NCBI GenBank assembly: GCA_947561395.2
Contig: OX387182.1
Span: 6,186,595-6,250,594 of the forward strand
Length of the DNA stretch: 64,000 nucleotides
From: Buxus sempervirens
Taxonomy: Eukaryota > Streptophyta > Magnoliopsida > Buxales > Buxaceae
Reading direction: 5' to 3'
How positions within the stretch are numbered: position 1 is the stretch's first letter; the number at the start of each line of letters is the position of its first letter. The translations under genes and the position numbers were made by a program. This document shows, piece by piece, positions 37,722 to 49,612 of this stretch. The notes beneath the pieces are model-generated. The model made no database searches. It was not told the DNA's origin and saw nothing but the letters and a program-made list of their open reading frames with translations.

Positions 37722-40371
37722 TACCATGGAAACCAATTTGAACACAGAGCTGGACTCAGAAGATCAAGATAGAAGTGTAATTGCAATGCAGCAGTATTTT
37801 GAAACTTGACAAAGCCATGTTGCTGAACTTCAAAATCTCTTTGAAGCAAGTTTTCCAAAGACTCATATCACTGTTTATCAGAACTGTTGATGTATAATAT
37901 GGTGAAATCAAAAAAGCAAAAAACAGGAAGAAAGGAATAGCTGCGCCAAGTATATGTATTTGGCAATGTGCTCAAAAGAAGACTGTTTTCACTATCTTGA
38001 AAGCAAATTTAGGTTACAATGAAATCTCCAATCACTTTCTTTTGGAGATAGAGAATGGTGTAATTAACTCTTTCTGAACATGAGCCACTGTATATAACAA
38101 TTACCTTTTCGTTTGCTTATTCTCCATTTCAGGAGATTATTCTGTGGGTTGATGTTCAGGGCGTTCTACTTTGTTTACGACTACACCGCTGCTGTTTTCT
38201 GGATCCAGGAAACATTTAACAACTGTGTTGAGGACTGCAACCTGTAACTACAACCTCTTATTTCTTCTGTTAATCAACTGAGGTCTTGCTTAACACAGTG
38301 CATTTTATTTTATTTTATCTTATCTTTTTTGGGAATCTTACCAAAAAAAAAAACAATACTTTAACCTTAAGAGTAATACACCTGCCTTTTCTTTTCCTCT
38401 TTGAAGAATCAGAAAAGGAAAAATAAAGACTTATATTCCTTAATTAGGTTATATGTTTATCATGAATATGTGATGGCTCTTTCTTCTTTCAATTTCCTAA
38501 ATTGCTGTTGTATGCCTATATTCCCTCTTTATTGAAGTCATTTTATATCTTCCGTATCTATTCAGCTGGTAAAGGCTTTTTCTTCTGTATGCTTGTTTGT
38601 ATAAATTCCAATCATGTTCCATAAACTTTTGTTTCTTAAATTGTCTGTATTCTTTTTGATTGGCTTGTTGGTACCAGTCCATTTTTTTGGTACGTGTTTT
38701 CTTTGATCTGCATTTGGTACATTTCTTCATTGGAGTACATATCAACTCAAGTGCATCCTATAAGCAACTAGAGCTGGTGTCAATCTGAACCCACCATACC
38801 ACCCAAACTGGCCTGATCTTAGGCAGGTTTGGGTTGAAAATTCCAATCTGTGGGTCAGTTTTGATTTGAGCAAATTTAAACCGTAAAATAAACATGGTGG
38901 GTCCTGGTTGAAACCCTACCCAATGGATTGTTGATATACCTGACTACCTGTTTGGTATTAGTATTAGCCTATTCGGGATTTTGACTTTTCTTAAAGTTGC
39001 AAAGAAGCTTTCTCTCTCTACAAGACTGCAAGCTTTATAAAAGTCAACCAATGGTATTAGGGAGTTTTTGTTTTGTTTTTAAGGTTGTAGTTTTAGGGGC
39101 TGTCTAGTGTATATGGATATTTATTTTTGAGAAATGGGATGCATTATCATTTTTGTGTCATGGGCATATTAGACTTTTTTCTTTTTCTTTTTTCTCTAAG
39201 AATTGTTTGGTTTGTGATTAATTCCACATAATTCTGATTTTCCTGTTTATATTTGTTTAAATCCATCCATAGTATGAAGATATTGTAGGCACTGATATGA
39301 TGATATATGGAAGAAATGGTCATGGGTTCAACATGGAGAGCTCTGGTTATTTACACTTGCCCCATGGTCTATGTGTGGAACGTATCTTTGCAGCTTATCT
39401 TTTGCTGGAAAGCAGAGAGGCTAATAAGAATTATTAGAGATTGAAACACCTGTAGAGTAAAACAGAGAAGAAAAATTTAGAAAAAAGTTATAAAATTAAA
39501 TGGTTATGCTGGCTAGGACATGTTAGGTTAGGGCCCATATATCTCAGCATGTTTATTCAGTGGGTGGAATAGGGATAGCCTTGACCCATTAATATCCTAT
39601 CTCAACCAGAGACTAACCTGCCAAAAGCCACCCATGGTGAGCTCTACAAGCAACCCTTGTATAGAAATATAAAATGACAGATCAATATGTTTACAATCAT
39701 AAGGTTGGTTTAGTACAGAGTTGAAATTTTAGAGATTAAGATTCTAAGTGGATTGTTGCTTACTATCAAAGAGTCCATGTTTGAGCTCTGTCTGTTTAGA
39801 TGGTTCACATAATGATAGCATGAAGATGCTCGTTTTGGTTCAATGAGATGAATGGAGGAAAAGATGGAAGTGGAAAAGCTGAACCTTAGACAGCGGTTCT
39901 GATTTCCAACATTGATAGTAAGCCACGATAAATTACAGATGTAAGACAAGCTTTCATCCTTTCTTTTTGAGATTTTTCAGGCAAGTTTTTACCTTTCTTT
40001 CTGAGATTATTACCCTTTGACTGCCCTCTTTCTCAGCTTACCTTATTTTTTTTTCTTAGATGATTATAAGGAGAACTGATGCATTGATATCAATGTGGTG
40101 CCAGAGGATTACAGGTGCTTTGTTTTGGAAGAATTTAAGTTTCTTCTAGTTGTTCCTGATATTGTTAGATGGAAAATTCAAGAACCACTAAAAGGCTACT
40201 TCCTTTGTGTTAGAACAGGTTTTCAAATGGTCTCACCCTCCACCTTCAGCTCTTATTTCTTTTTTGACTGCCAGTGATGTCCATCTATCTCTGGGCCCCC
40301 CTTTTCGATCACGGCATCCTGTTTATAATTTGTATACTGTTATTTGTTGAAGAATACCTTAATAGATGGAC
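37722..40371. other. PORR 3' flank and intergenic DNA
   Basis: 38134-38488 is the segment shared with 15928-16278; it follows CCATTTCAGG, a good acceptor, and may be a 3'UTR exon. The rest shows no gene. Short open frames at 38497-38745, 39710-39949 and 40095-40277 have no recognisable homology. Confidence 0.45.
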
Positions 40372-40376
40372 ATAAC

Positions 40377-41021
40377 TGATGCAGGGGGATCCGAGACAGA
40401 TGATGCGGAGCTGTCAGATTGCACATTGATGGCGCTAGAATACCATAAGTTGGCAGAGCATCGCAAAGGCAGGAAGTGATGGTGATATATTTCTTATTGG
40501 GGCAGTTTTGAGTGCGTTTTAGTATTTTGGCCATAACTTTGGCTACAGTTATCGGAATCGCGCATATGACCCCAATTCGGAAAGATATTTCCGGTGCGCA
40601 CGCCATGCTACATTGACTAAAGTCGATGTGCCCCTTTATCGACCTCCAAATCCGCTGTTTTCCCCTCCGAATTGCTATTCTTAGTTATTTGTTGCTATTT
40701 TTGGTAATACTTCCTTTGTCAATTAGGAAGTGATTTTAAACCCGATTTGGGCTAGATTTTTCATAGGATGCTTATTTATTTCTATATTTTATTTAGGCAT
40801 GCCTTAAGGGATTTTGCCGTTTTTAGTAACTTTCCAGTATAGACGATTTTTTGCTATAAAGTCCGGCTTGTGGACTTGGTTTAGGGTACTTGATGAATTA
40901 ATATTGAATTGAACCTCAGAGACGTTTTTCTCTGTGTTTTTGGGCAAGCTGCTTGTGTTCTTCCCTGTTTATCATCTGTTTGAACTAGCCTACAGAATAA
41001 TCTCTATTCTGTTTGGCGTCA
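40377..41021 (+). repeat. 5' LTR
   Basis: 645 bp, TG...CA termini, nearly identical to 45338-45981. Confidence 0.95.
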
Positions 41022-41072
41022 GTTGGTATCAGAGCTTCAACATCTTCCTGGGGTGATATTTCATCAGTTTTA

Positions 41073-44000
41073 ATGGCTGGTGGTCGTGGTCGTGGTCGTC
41101 GTGGGCAGGTTCCGAATGAGGAAGCTCAACACCATGATCGTAGCGTTCAGGATGTAATGATTGAAGATTTGCAGAGGCAAGTCACGGAGTTAACCCAGCG
41201 TCTAGCGGCGCGTGATCTCGAGGATCGTGAGGTCTCCGATCACGATTCTGATTCCACTTTCGAAAACCCCTATCACAATCGTGCTCCGGTTAGGGGGTAC
41301 CGTGGTCGGGAGGAGCGTCGTGGAGATCTCGGTTTTCGGTTCGATCTGCCAGAGTTTTCTGGTACGTTACAGGCCGAGGGATTCATTGACTGGTTAGACG
41401 AAGTGGAACGTATTTTTGATTACAAGGAAGTTTCAGATCGTTTGAAAGTGAAACTAGTTGCCATCAAACTCAAAGGCAGAGCATCTGCGTGGTGGGAGCA
41501 GTTGCGACGTTCACGAGACAGGCAAGGCAAGACCAAGATCACTGATTGGGAGAAGATGAAGAAGAAAATGAAGGGACACTTCCTTCCCTTCGGCTACACT
41601 CAAACCTTATTTCAACGACTTCATACGTTGAGGCAGGGTGCGAGATCGGTCGATGATTATACAGAGGAGTTCTACCAGTTGATCGCCCGGAACGATTTAT
41701 CTGAGACGGGGGAGCAGATGGTGGCACGGTATTTGGGAGGTTTGCGTCAAAATCTGCAAGATGTCCTCAGTCTTCATTCATTGTGGACTGTCTCGGAGGC
41801 ATACCAGCGTGCACTTGCAGTTGAAAAACAACAGAACAGGAGACCAATGATCAAGAGCGATCAAAACAATCGACCAGTTCGCCCTCAGGACCCCCGTCCT
41901 GCCCAGCAGCCACCGCAGGGTAATTCTAACTCTACTATTAGATGTTTTCGTTGTGGTGAACAGGGGCATAGAGCTACTGATTGCAGGAAATCAGTTAATC
42001 AAAAGGGCAAAAACTTGTTGATTGAGGAAGACGTGGTAGACGAGACCGAGGAGATTGATGAACCCGTGTATGATGATGATGATGCTGGCAATGTGCTGTA
42101 TGGAGATGGCCATGAGACTCTGGTCGTTCGCAAGAGTCTACTGACCCCCAAGGGCGATTCAGGGGATGATTGGTTGAGGACCAATATTTTCCATACGACC
42201 TGCACAGTTGCAGATAAAGTTTGCAAATTGATCATTGACAGCGGCAGTTGTGAGAATATAGTGTCCGAGGAGGCTGTCCAGAAATTGCAGTTGAAGACGG
42301 ACCGTCATCCTAAGCCATACAAGTTGTCGTGGCTAAACAAAGGCAGTGAGGTAACAGTTGATAGGCGATGCCTCGTGTCTTTTTCAATTGGCAGAAAATA
42401 TTTTGATAATGCCTGGTGTGATGTTGTGACCATGGATGCATGTCATGTGTTGTTGGGTCGACCTTGGCAGTATGACCGTAGTGTCGTTCATGATGGACGG
42501 AAGAATACGTACTCACTTCACATCAAAGGAAAAAAGGTTGTGTTGGCGCCCCGGCGGGAAGGACCTAGTCCTATACCGCTAACCAATAATACTAACCTGC
42601 TTTCTATGTCCAGGTTTTTAGAAGAGATTGAGCATGGAGATGTAGTATATGCTCTACTGCCTTGCGGGAGTAATACAGTGGCCATGGATTCTGACTTACC
42701 AACAGAAGTTCGGCAATTGCTATCAGAATTTGCTGACCTGATGCCAGAGGATCTTCCTCCTGGGCTACCACCTATGAGAGATATCCAGCACCAGATTGAT
42801 CTTGTTCCAGGATCAAGTTTACCTAATCGACCTGCATACCGCCTCAGTCCCAAGGAGGCTGAAGAGTTGCAGCAACAGGTAGCAGAGTTATTAGAGAGGG
42901 GTTATATTCGTGAGAGTATGAGCCCATGTGCAGTCCCTGCCCTACTTGTACCAAAGAAGGATGGTTCTTGGCGTATGTGTGTTGATAGTCGAGCAATCAA
43001 CAAGATTACTGTGAAGTACAGGTTCCCAATTCCCCGCCTGGATGATATGTTGGATCAGCTGTCCGGTTCTAAGGTTTTCTCAAAAATTGACCTTAAAAGC
43101 GGATACCATCAGATTAGAATAAGGCCTGGAGATGAGTGGAAGACAGCGTTTAAAACGCAACATGGGTTATATGAGTGGATGGTCATGCCTTTTGGGCTAT
43201 CCAACGCACCCAGTACCTTCATGAGGTTTATGCATCAGATTTTACGGCCTTTTATGGGGAAATTCGTTGTGGTTTACTTTGACGATATTCTCATTTATAG
43301 TCCAACATGGGCTTCACACTTTGATCACCTCCGTGCTGTTTTTGAGAAGCTGAAGGCAGAGTACCTATTTGTCAACCAGAAGAAGTGTTCTTTTTTCACT
43401 ACTTCTGTAACTTTTCTTGGCTTTGTTGTGTCTACTGATGGTGTTCATGCAGATCAGTCAAAAATAGACGCAGTCTTGGAGTGGCCCAAACCAAAGACCT
43501 TGCACGATGTCAGAAGTTTCCATGGGTTGGCATCCTTCTATCGACGATTCATCAGAAATTTCAGCACTCTGATTGCTCCTATTACAGAGTGCCTCAAGGG
43601 ACGAGATTTCAAGTGGTCTGACGAGGCTGAGGCTAGTTTTCAACTGGTCAAGCAGAAGATGACTGAAGCACCAGTTTTGGCACTCCCTGATTTTGACAAA
43701 GTGTTCGAGGTAAATTGTGATGCATCTGGCATTGGCATTGGTGGTGTTCTGAGTCAGTCTGGGCGTCCGGTTGCTTTTTTCAGTGAGAAGCTATCGGGAT
43801 CAAAGAAAAATTATTCCACCTATGACCTGGAGTTTTATGCCATAGTTCAGTCTTTGAAACATTGGCGTCACTACCTAGTACAGAGGGAGTTTATTCTATT
43901 TACTGATCATGAGGCTCTGAAGTACATTAATGGCCAACACAAGCTGAGTAGACGGCATGCCAAATGGGTGGCGTACTTACAGGAGTTCACCTTTACGCTG

Positions 44001-45440
44001 AGACATCAAGCAGGGAGCCTGAACCGTGTCGCAGATGCCCTAAGTCGCCGCACTTTACTTCTCACCACCATGCGTAACAGAGTTGCAGGCTTTGAGGCTT
44101 TCACCGATATGTATGCAGCTGATCCTTCCTTCGGAAGGATATTTCAGGAGGTAACTGATGGTCACCGTCATGATTTTGTTTTGCATAATGGTTACCTGTT
44201 TCGTGGATTGCAGTTGTGCATTCCAGATTGTTCATTGAGGCAGCAGATTATAAGTGAACTTCATAATGAGGGACACTTTGGCCGCGATAAGACATTGGCC
44301 CTCATCTCTTCCGACTTTTACTGGCCCAAGTTGACCAGTGATGTGGCTCATTATGTGGACCGCTGTTATATTTGCCAACGGTCTAAGGGAGTTCTCACCA
44401 ATGCAGGCCTGTACACTCCCTTACCTGTTCCTGAAGCTCCTTGGTTCGATGTTAGCATGGACTTTGTGTTAGGCTTACCCCGCACCCAACGGGCCTCGGA
44501 TTCTATCTTTGTGGTGGTTGACAGGTTTTCCAAGATGGCCCATTTTATAGCCTGTAGGAAGACTATGGATGCTGCTCGGATCGCCCATCTATACTTCAAG
44601 GAGATTGTGCGTTTGCATGGTGTTCCTCGATCTATCACATCAGATCGTGATACCAAGTTCATCAGTCATTTCTGGCAGAGCTTGTGGGGGAAACTGGGGA
44701 CACAACTGAATTTTAGCAGCGCCTACCACCCCCAGACGGATGGCCAGACCGAGGTGGTGAACCGAAGTTTGGGCAACCTTTTGAGGTGTTTGGCAGGAAC
44801 TAAGCCAAAGCAGTGGGATTTGGCATTACCTCAGGCAGAATTTGCCTATAACAGATCGAAAAACAGAACTACAGGCTTAAGCCCATTTGAGATTGTCTAT
44901 GGTCAAAACCCATCCGGGGTGCTAGACTTAGCCCCTATTCCACGTATAGGACGTTTCAGTCCTAAAGCAGATGAGATGGCGGCGCATCTTCGGGGTATCC
45001 ATGAGCAAGTAAAACTGGCCATTGAGGAGAGCAATACCAAGTACAAGACTCGGGTTGACAGTCATCGTCGTCAGGTACTTTTTGATGTTGGTGACTTTGT
45101 TTGGGCAGTATTAACTCGTGATCGTTTTCCTGCTGGGGAGTATAATAAGCTTAAGGACCGGAAGATTGGACCTTGTGAGGTACTGCAGAAGATCAATGAT
45201 AATGCTTACAGGATGCGCCTGCCCAGTCACTTGAGGACTTCTGATGTCTTTAATGTGAAGCACCTAAGTCCTTGTTTTGGGGATTCGGATGACACTAGTC
45301 TGAACTCGAGGACGAGTTCTTTCCAACCTGGGGCGACTGATGCAGGGGGATCCGAGACAGATGATGCGGAGCTGTCAGATTGCACATTGATGGCGCTAGA
45401 ATACCATAAGTTGGCAGAGCATCGCAAAGGCAGGAAGTGA
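41073..45440 (+). CDS. gag-pol polyprotein of the Ty3/gypsy element
   Basis: Single frame of about 1455 residues from the ATG at 41073. In order: gag capsid domain (about 41340-41840), CCHC zinc knuckle CFRCGEQGHRATDC (about 41943-41984), aspartic protease with IDSGS (about 42232), reverse transcriptase with YFDDIL (about 43276), RNase H (about 43700-44060), integrase HHCC zinc region (about 44250-44380) and catalytic core (about 44450-44900), then a GPY/F-type C-terminal module (about 45160-45270). No classical chromodomain is evident; the tail extends into the 3' LTR. Confidence 0.93.
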   Translation: MAGGRGRGRRGQVPNEEAQHHDRSVQDVMIEDLQRQVTELTQRLAARDLEDREVSDHDSDSTFENPYHNRAPVRGYRGREERRGDLGFRFDLPEFSGTLQAEGFIDWLDEVERIFDYKEVSDRLKVKLVAIKLKGRASAWWEQLRRSRDRQGKTKITDWEKMKKKMKGHFLPFGYTQTLFQRLHTLRQGARSVDDYTEEFYQLIARNDLSETGEQMVARYLGGLRQNLQDVLSLHSLWTVSEAYQRALAVEKQQNRRPMIKSDQNNRPVRPQDPRPAQQPPQGNSNSTIRCFRCGEQGHRATDCRKSVNQKGKNLLIEEDVVDETEEIDEPVYDDDDAGNVLYGDGHETLVVRKSLLTPKGDSGDDWLRTNIFHTTCTVADKVCKLIIDSGSCENIVSEEAVQKLQLKTDRHPKPYKLSWLNKGSEVTVDRRCLVSFSIGRKYFDNAWCDVVTMDACHVLLGRPWQYDRSVVHDGRKNTYSLHIKGKKVVLAPRREGPSPIPLTNNTNLLSMSRFLEEIEHGDVVYALLPCGSNTVAMDSDLPTEVRQLLSEFADLMPEDLPPGLPPMRDIQHQIDLVPGSSLPNRPAYRLSPKEAEELQQQVAELLERGYIRESMSPCAVPALLVPKKDGSWRMCVDSRAINKITVKYRFPIPRLDDMLDQLSGSKVFSKIDLKSGYHQIRIRPGDEWKTAFKTQHGLYEWMVMPFGLSNAPSTFMRFMHQILRPFMGKFVVVYFDDILIYSPTWASHFDHLRAVFEKLKAEYLFVNQKKCSFFTTSVTFLGFVVSTDGVHADQSKIDAVLEWPKPKTLHDVRSFHGLASFYRRFIRNFSTLIAPITECLKGRDFKWSDEAEASFQLVKQKMTEAPVLALPDFDKVFEVNCDASGIGIGGVLSQSGRPVAFFSEKLSGSKKNYSTYDLEFYAIVQSLKHWRHYLVQREFILFTDHEALKYINGQHKLSRRHAKWVAYLQEFTFTLRHQAGSLNRVADALSRRTLLLTTMRNRVAGFEAFTDMYAADPSFGRIFQEVTDGHRHDFVLHNGYLFRGLQLCIPDCSLRQQIISELHNEGHFGRDKTLALISSDFYWPKLTSDVAHYVDRCYICQRSKGVLTNAGLYTPLPVPEAPWFDVSMDFVLGLPRTQRASDSIFVVVDRFSKMAHFIACRKTMDAARIAHLYFKEIVRLHGVPRSITSDRDTKFISHFWQSLWGKLGTQLNFSSAYHPQTDGQTEVVNRSLGNLLRCLAGTKPKQWDLALPQAEFAYNRSKNRTTGLSPFEIVYGQNPSGVLDLAPIPRIGRFSPKADEMAAHLRGIHEQVKLAIEESNTKYKTRVDSHRRQVLFDVGDFVWAVLTRDRFPAGEYNKLKDRKIGPCEVLQKINDNAYRMRLPSHLRTSDVFNVKHLSPCFGDSDDTSLNSRTSSFQPGATDAGGSETDDAELSDCTLMALEYHKLAEHRKGRK

Positions 45441-45981
45441 TGGTGATATATTTCTTATTGGGGCAGTTTTGAGTGCGTTTTAGTATTTTGGCCATAACTT
45501 TGGCTACAGTTATCGGAATCGCGCATATGACCCCAATTCGGAAAGATATTTCCGGTGCGCACGCCATGCTACATGACTAAAGTCGATGTGCCCCTTTATC
45601 GACCTCCAAATCCGCTGTTTTCCCCTCCGAATTGCTATTCTTAGTTATTTGTTGCTATTTTTGGTAATACTTCCTTTGTCAATTAGGAAGTGATTTTAAA
45701 CCCGATTTGGGCTAGATTTTTCATAGGATGCTTATTTATTTCTATATTTTATTTAGGCATGCCTTAAGGGATTTTGCCGTTTTTAGTAACTTTCCAGTAT
45801 AGACGATTTTTTGCTATAAAGTCCGGCTTGTGGACTTGGTTTAGGGTACTTGATGAATTAATATTGAATTGAACCTCAGAGACGTTTTTCTCTGTGTTTT
45901 TGGGCAAGCTGCTTGTGTTCTTCCCTGTTTATCATCTGTTTGAACTAGCCTACAGAATAATCTCTATTCTGTTTGGCGTCA
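45338..45981 (+). repeat. 3' LTR
   Basis: 644 bp, nearly identical to the 5' LTR; contains the end of the gag-pol frame. Confidence 0.95.
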
Positions 45982-46189
45982 ATAACCCAATAAGATCATT
46001 TTATGTATGCAATAAAAAAAATGCCCCTGTTCATGATGTCTTAAACATAATTTTACAATTTGTCGCAGAACAAAACTGAAATTATTATGACAAGAAATCA
46101 ATACATTAAATCATTGCAAGTCATAAACAGAATATGATTCTCTATTACAATTAACCAAGATGATGAAACTAGTTAAGGCCTCTACTTCT

Positions 46190-46640
46190 GCTTCAGTGCA
46201 TGCCTTTGTTGGTCTGGAATCTGGGTTTTTTTTGCTGTACTAGATCCATTCTGTGTTCAGCAAATTAAATCCAGAGCTCCTCTTTTCCTTTTAGGCATCT
46301 CTTTTATTAGCATCTGTGAATTGATGTCAACAAACAGTCCCAGGTAGAGAATCCCCTTCATGCAGCTTTTTTCCTTCACTATGGGCCCTATTAGCTAATG
46401 CATCTCTACCCTATTACCTTCTCTAAAAATATGAGATACTAAAGATCTTTCAAGGTACACGTTCAATATTTCATTTATCTCTTGAAGGAGAAGTTTAGTA
46501 CCCCAAGGAATGGAACAACGCTTGTTAATACCCTTTATAACTAGAAGAGAATCTCCTTTGATCCAAACTGACTTCAAACCTTTCTCTTAGCACAGATTTA
46601 GACATTCCTTCAATGCTAAGGCTGCATTTGGAATTGCTTA
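46190..46640 (-). pseudogene. RNase H-domain fragment of a plant LINE
   Basis: The minus strand reads SVWIKGDSLLVIKGINKR, then LLLQEINEILNVYLERSL and SHIFREGNRVEMH. This fits the C-terminal RNase H domain of plant L1 elements (usual motif W.EGDS..V......HI.REGN.VAD). It is short, with the final Ala-Asp-Ala part altered. A fossil. Confidence 0.6.
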
Positions 46641-47007
46641 AATAAGTGCTTAATGTAACTTTTTTAAACACTTTATTAAGTTTAAAAAATGTTTGGTTAT
46701 GTTATATGGGTAAAAGTACTTACCCAAGAAGAGGAAGAGGACCTGTAAGGAGAAGCCCTTCTCAAGAGCTTCTCCTTCCTCTATTACAATAAGCCAGACT
46801 TCTCGATTGAGCTGTTTCTAGTCTTCTCGCATTCTCAAGTTCTCTGCAAAAACTTCTCCTTATCTCTTTCATTGCAGCACCTCTCCTCTACCTCATTCGT
46901 TGCAGCATCTCAGGTGGATTATCTCTCTCCAACACAAACATTTTCAAGATCCATCATGTTGCAGTGTTTTTGGATTCGTTGTTAGGGTTTTGAAATTTCA
47001 GGATTTT

Positions 47008-47496
47008 TTTTTCTTTGATAGATAATGAGAGCTTCCTTTAAAATGAAGAAAAAGAAGAGCATAAAGCATACATTAGTCCACGAGGCAGTGGACTAAAAAG
47101 AGAAACCGCCCAAAAAAAACCATTAGAAAAGCAGCCCTACAAAAGTCTCTAAATTTAGAGCCCTCAAAAACACCTTCTCCTCTACTTTACTTAAAAGCAA
47201 GAGCCTTCCAATGGAGGGCAGTGTCTGCTGCAGACAAGCCTTGACCACACTTCCCTACACGAACCCAAGAGGATGCTAATACAATAATTTCCTCAATCAC
47301 TACCTTGGGGGAAAGAGAAACGTCCTAAAAAAAATTTCTTATTTCTGGTCTTCCCAACAGCCCATAATGTGGAAAAGAAAACAGCCTTGAACATCTCATG
47401 TCCAAACTTAGAGAGAGAGGGAAGGCGCCATTGGAAAGCAAGTAGGCCTATCTCTCCTGGTGTCACCCAACGTACTCCAACCTTCGTAATAAAGTA
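47008..47496 (-). mobile_element. 5'-truncated L1 LINE with target duplication
   Basis: The minus strand encodes the zf-RVT tail of an L1 ORF2 (VRWVTPGEIGLLAFQWRLPS, TLWAVGKTRNKKFF). A poly-T run at 47008, i.e. poly-A on the minus strand, and CAGGATTTT on both sides (46999-47007, 47497-47505) mark a target-primed insertion truncated at its 5' end. Confidence 0.65.
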
Positions 47497-47505
47497 CAGG
47501 ATTTT

Positions 47506-49478
47506 CTGATCACAGGCTTCCAATCAGTTAAGCATCAACTTCTTTTGATTTTTCGGTGAGCTCAGCAACTAGCAGAGATCATCTTTTGATCTCAAGTCAA
47601 GTGAGTAAAAATCCTGTACTTTCTTTTTCCCCAATCATATTGTTTACTTAAAAGTAACTTGAATTTGAAATATGCTCTTCTTCGATTAAACTGCCTGAAT
47701 TTGGAATGGAATGTGCAGTTTCTTCTTTGTATGATTTTGCATATGGGAGCAAACAAAAATGTGGGATTTTTGTCTTGTTATAGCGGAACTCATCTTTAGA
47801 AAAAGATGAGAACGAATTTTGGTATCATGGATAAAGGGAAGGGAGGGAGGGAACAAGAATACTCTCTTGTGTATTCTTGTAATTTTTGTTTTGTTTCATC
47901 TGAGTTTCTTCAATCTTTTGTTTTCATCTCTCAAACATGACAAAAATGGTTTCTGTGGAGATGAGTTTGGTTTCTCACCTGTGCATGTTCTAACTTAATT
48001 CTTTCTTTAATTCCTTAATATAAAAACTCATCCGAGCAAGAATAGGTTAGATTGTGGCAGAATTAGGTTTGCAGTGAGGGTACAATCTTTTCATTTGATT
48101 GAAATGGAGCAATTCTATTACCTGTATTGTTCAAGCTATATAACCACAAACTGTTCACTAGACATCTTCTGCAAATAAGGATTTTGTCCATTTTTTTCAT
48201 GGAGGCTTAGTAAAGGATGTGCTTGAAACCTCCTCAATATTGGTTTCAGTAGTGAACTCCCAATCACTCGATACTTGGGCGCACAACATGAGCACATGAA
48301 CTGAAAGTAATCATCACTTCAATTCAAACAAAGAGAGATTGGGTGGGTGTATTTATTTGTGTATGTGAAGAGATTGTGCAGCAAGTTTTTGTCTAAATAA
48401 AGTTGCATCTTGCCCTTCTGTCCTACCACTTTGATTTCATGTAAAGGGTGGGAAACCCAGAAAGGTCTCTGTGCAGGATCTCAGGTTAGGTGAAAAAATT
48501 GTACACCATTCAAATCACCTCCCCAATCCCCTGCTAGTACTTCCAACCATGGTTTTTGTTCATCTATCCTGAAACAATCAATAATGATTTAATAACAATA
48601 TATATACCATAAAAAGGATAATTCATTTTAATTTTTGTGATTCAATTTGAAAACCCAACATCTGTTACTCTGTTAGGGAATTTTATATTTAAAAGATAAT
48701 GTTCTGAGCCATAACTCAAAAGTTGGCTTTTGTAAACCTCTTTTTGGAACCATTTCTCATTCTAAGTTAATGTTAAATTGAACATAAAAGTGATTTTCAG
48801 GAATAGTAATGATGGATTAGTACTTTGCACCCATGTGACTTTATCTTCAAGATTTACTATTTCCAATCACAATTTATCTTTATTTCTGTACTATAGTTAT
48901 AACAGCTAATTTATCTTTATTTTTTCTTCAAGAAAATGTAGCTATAACAGCTACATTTTCTTCAAGAAAATGTTAAATTGAACCGTTTTTTTTTTTAAAG
49001 AGTTTGAAAACTAAGGATACCAAACATGTTTTTGGTTTTCTGTGTTTAAAAACCGAAAAACAGTTTCTCAACACGTTACCAAACACCCTCTTACTGAACG
49101 TGGGCATTATTACAAAAATGCATGTAAATAACTATCTATTTACGTACTAATTTTCTGAATGGGGGCATTGTTCTTTGTGATAGAGAAATTAATGAAATCT
49201 GGGTTCGCTTGGCTTTTATACAGCCCGATAGATTATTTGTACCAACAGAAAAAGGTGATTGAAGCCCTTGTGGAATACTTCACATCTCAACATTAAGTGA
49301 CCTCTGCTTTCCTTGCTGGGGACCAAGGCGTGAATCAATGCAGTTTTGGCCTGTAACAAACTCTTAGTGTTCCTGCACATATTTTACAAATTAAGGGATC
49401 TTTTTGACTGACTCTGATCTGTGTAAGTGGGCTGTGTCATCAACAGCAATGTGTCTTGTTGGACTGTATTAGGAAGCA
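47506..49478. other. Intergenic DNA
   Basis: No gene. A short local duplication (GCTATAACAGCTACATTTTC with flanking TTCTTCAAGAAAATG) at about 48900-48975. Confidence 0.4.
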
Positions 49479-49612
49479 AAGGGCTGTTATTCTTCGAAGG
49501 TGGTAAATCTAAACTATTATCATCTGGGAGTCTTCTGGTTTGAATTGTGGATCCTAATCTCTAACACTTGATTAATAACTTGTACATGTGCATGTGAAAA
49601 ATATAACAGGGC
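49479..49612 (+). pseudogene. BAHD 5' fragment (exon 1 region and intron remnant)
   Basis: GCAAAGGGCTGTTATTCTTC followed by GAAG and GTGGTAAATC matches exon 1 and its donor in the BAHD gene at 2743. The acceptor-side sequence TGTGCATGTGAAAAATATAA also follows, but the intron is shortened and no catalytic exon follows. After 49612 the sequence is unrelated. Confidence 0.6.

Larger units (their letters stand above)
40377..45981 (+). mobile_element. Ty3/gypsy LTR retrotransposon, probably CRM-clade chromovirus, apparently whole and very young
   Basis: Complete LTR element: 5-bp target duplication ATAAC (40372-40376, 45982-45986), 5' LTR 40377-41021, 3' LTR 45338-45981, and a primer binding site TGGTATCAGAGC (41024-41035) complementary to initiator tRNA-Met. 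The two LTRs are nearly identical, so the insertion is recent. One long gag-pol frame fills the interior and runs about 100 bp into the 3' LTR, a habit of the CRM lineage. LTR ends are TGATGCAGG...GGCGTCA. It looks whole. Clade assignment rests on the LTR start and the frame overlap. Confidence 0.93.
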
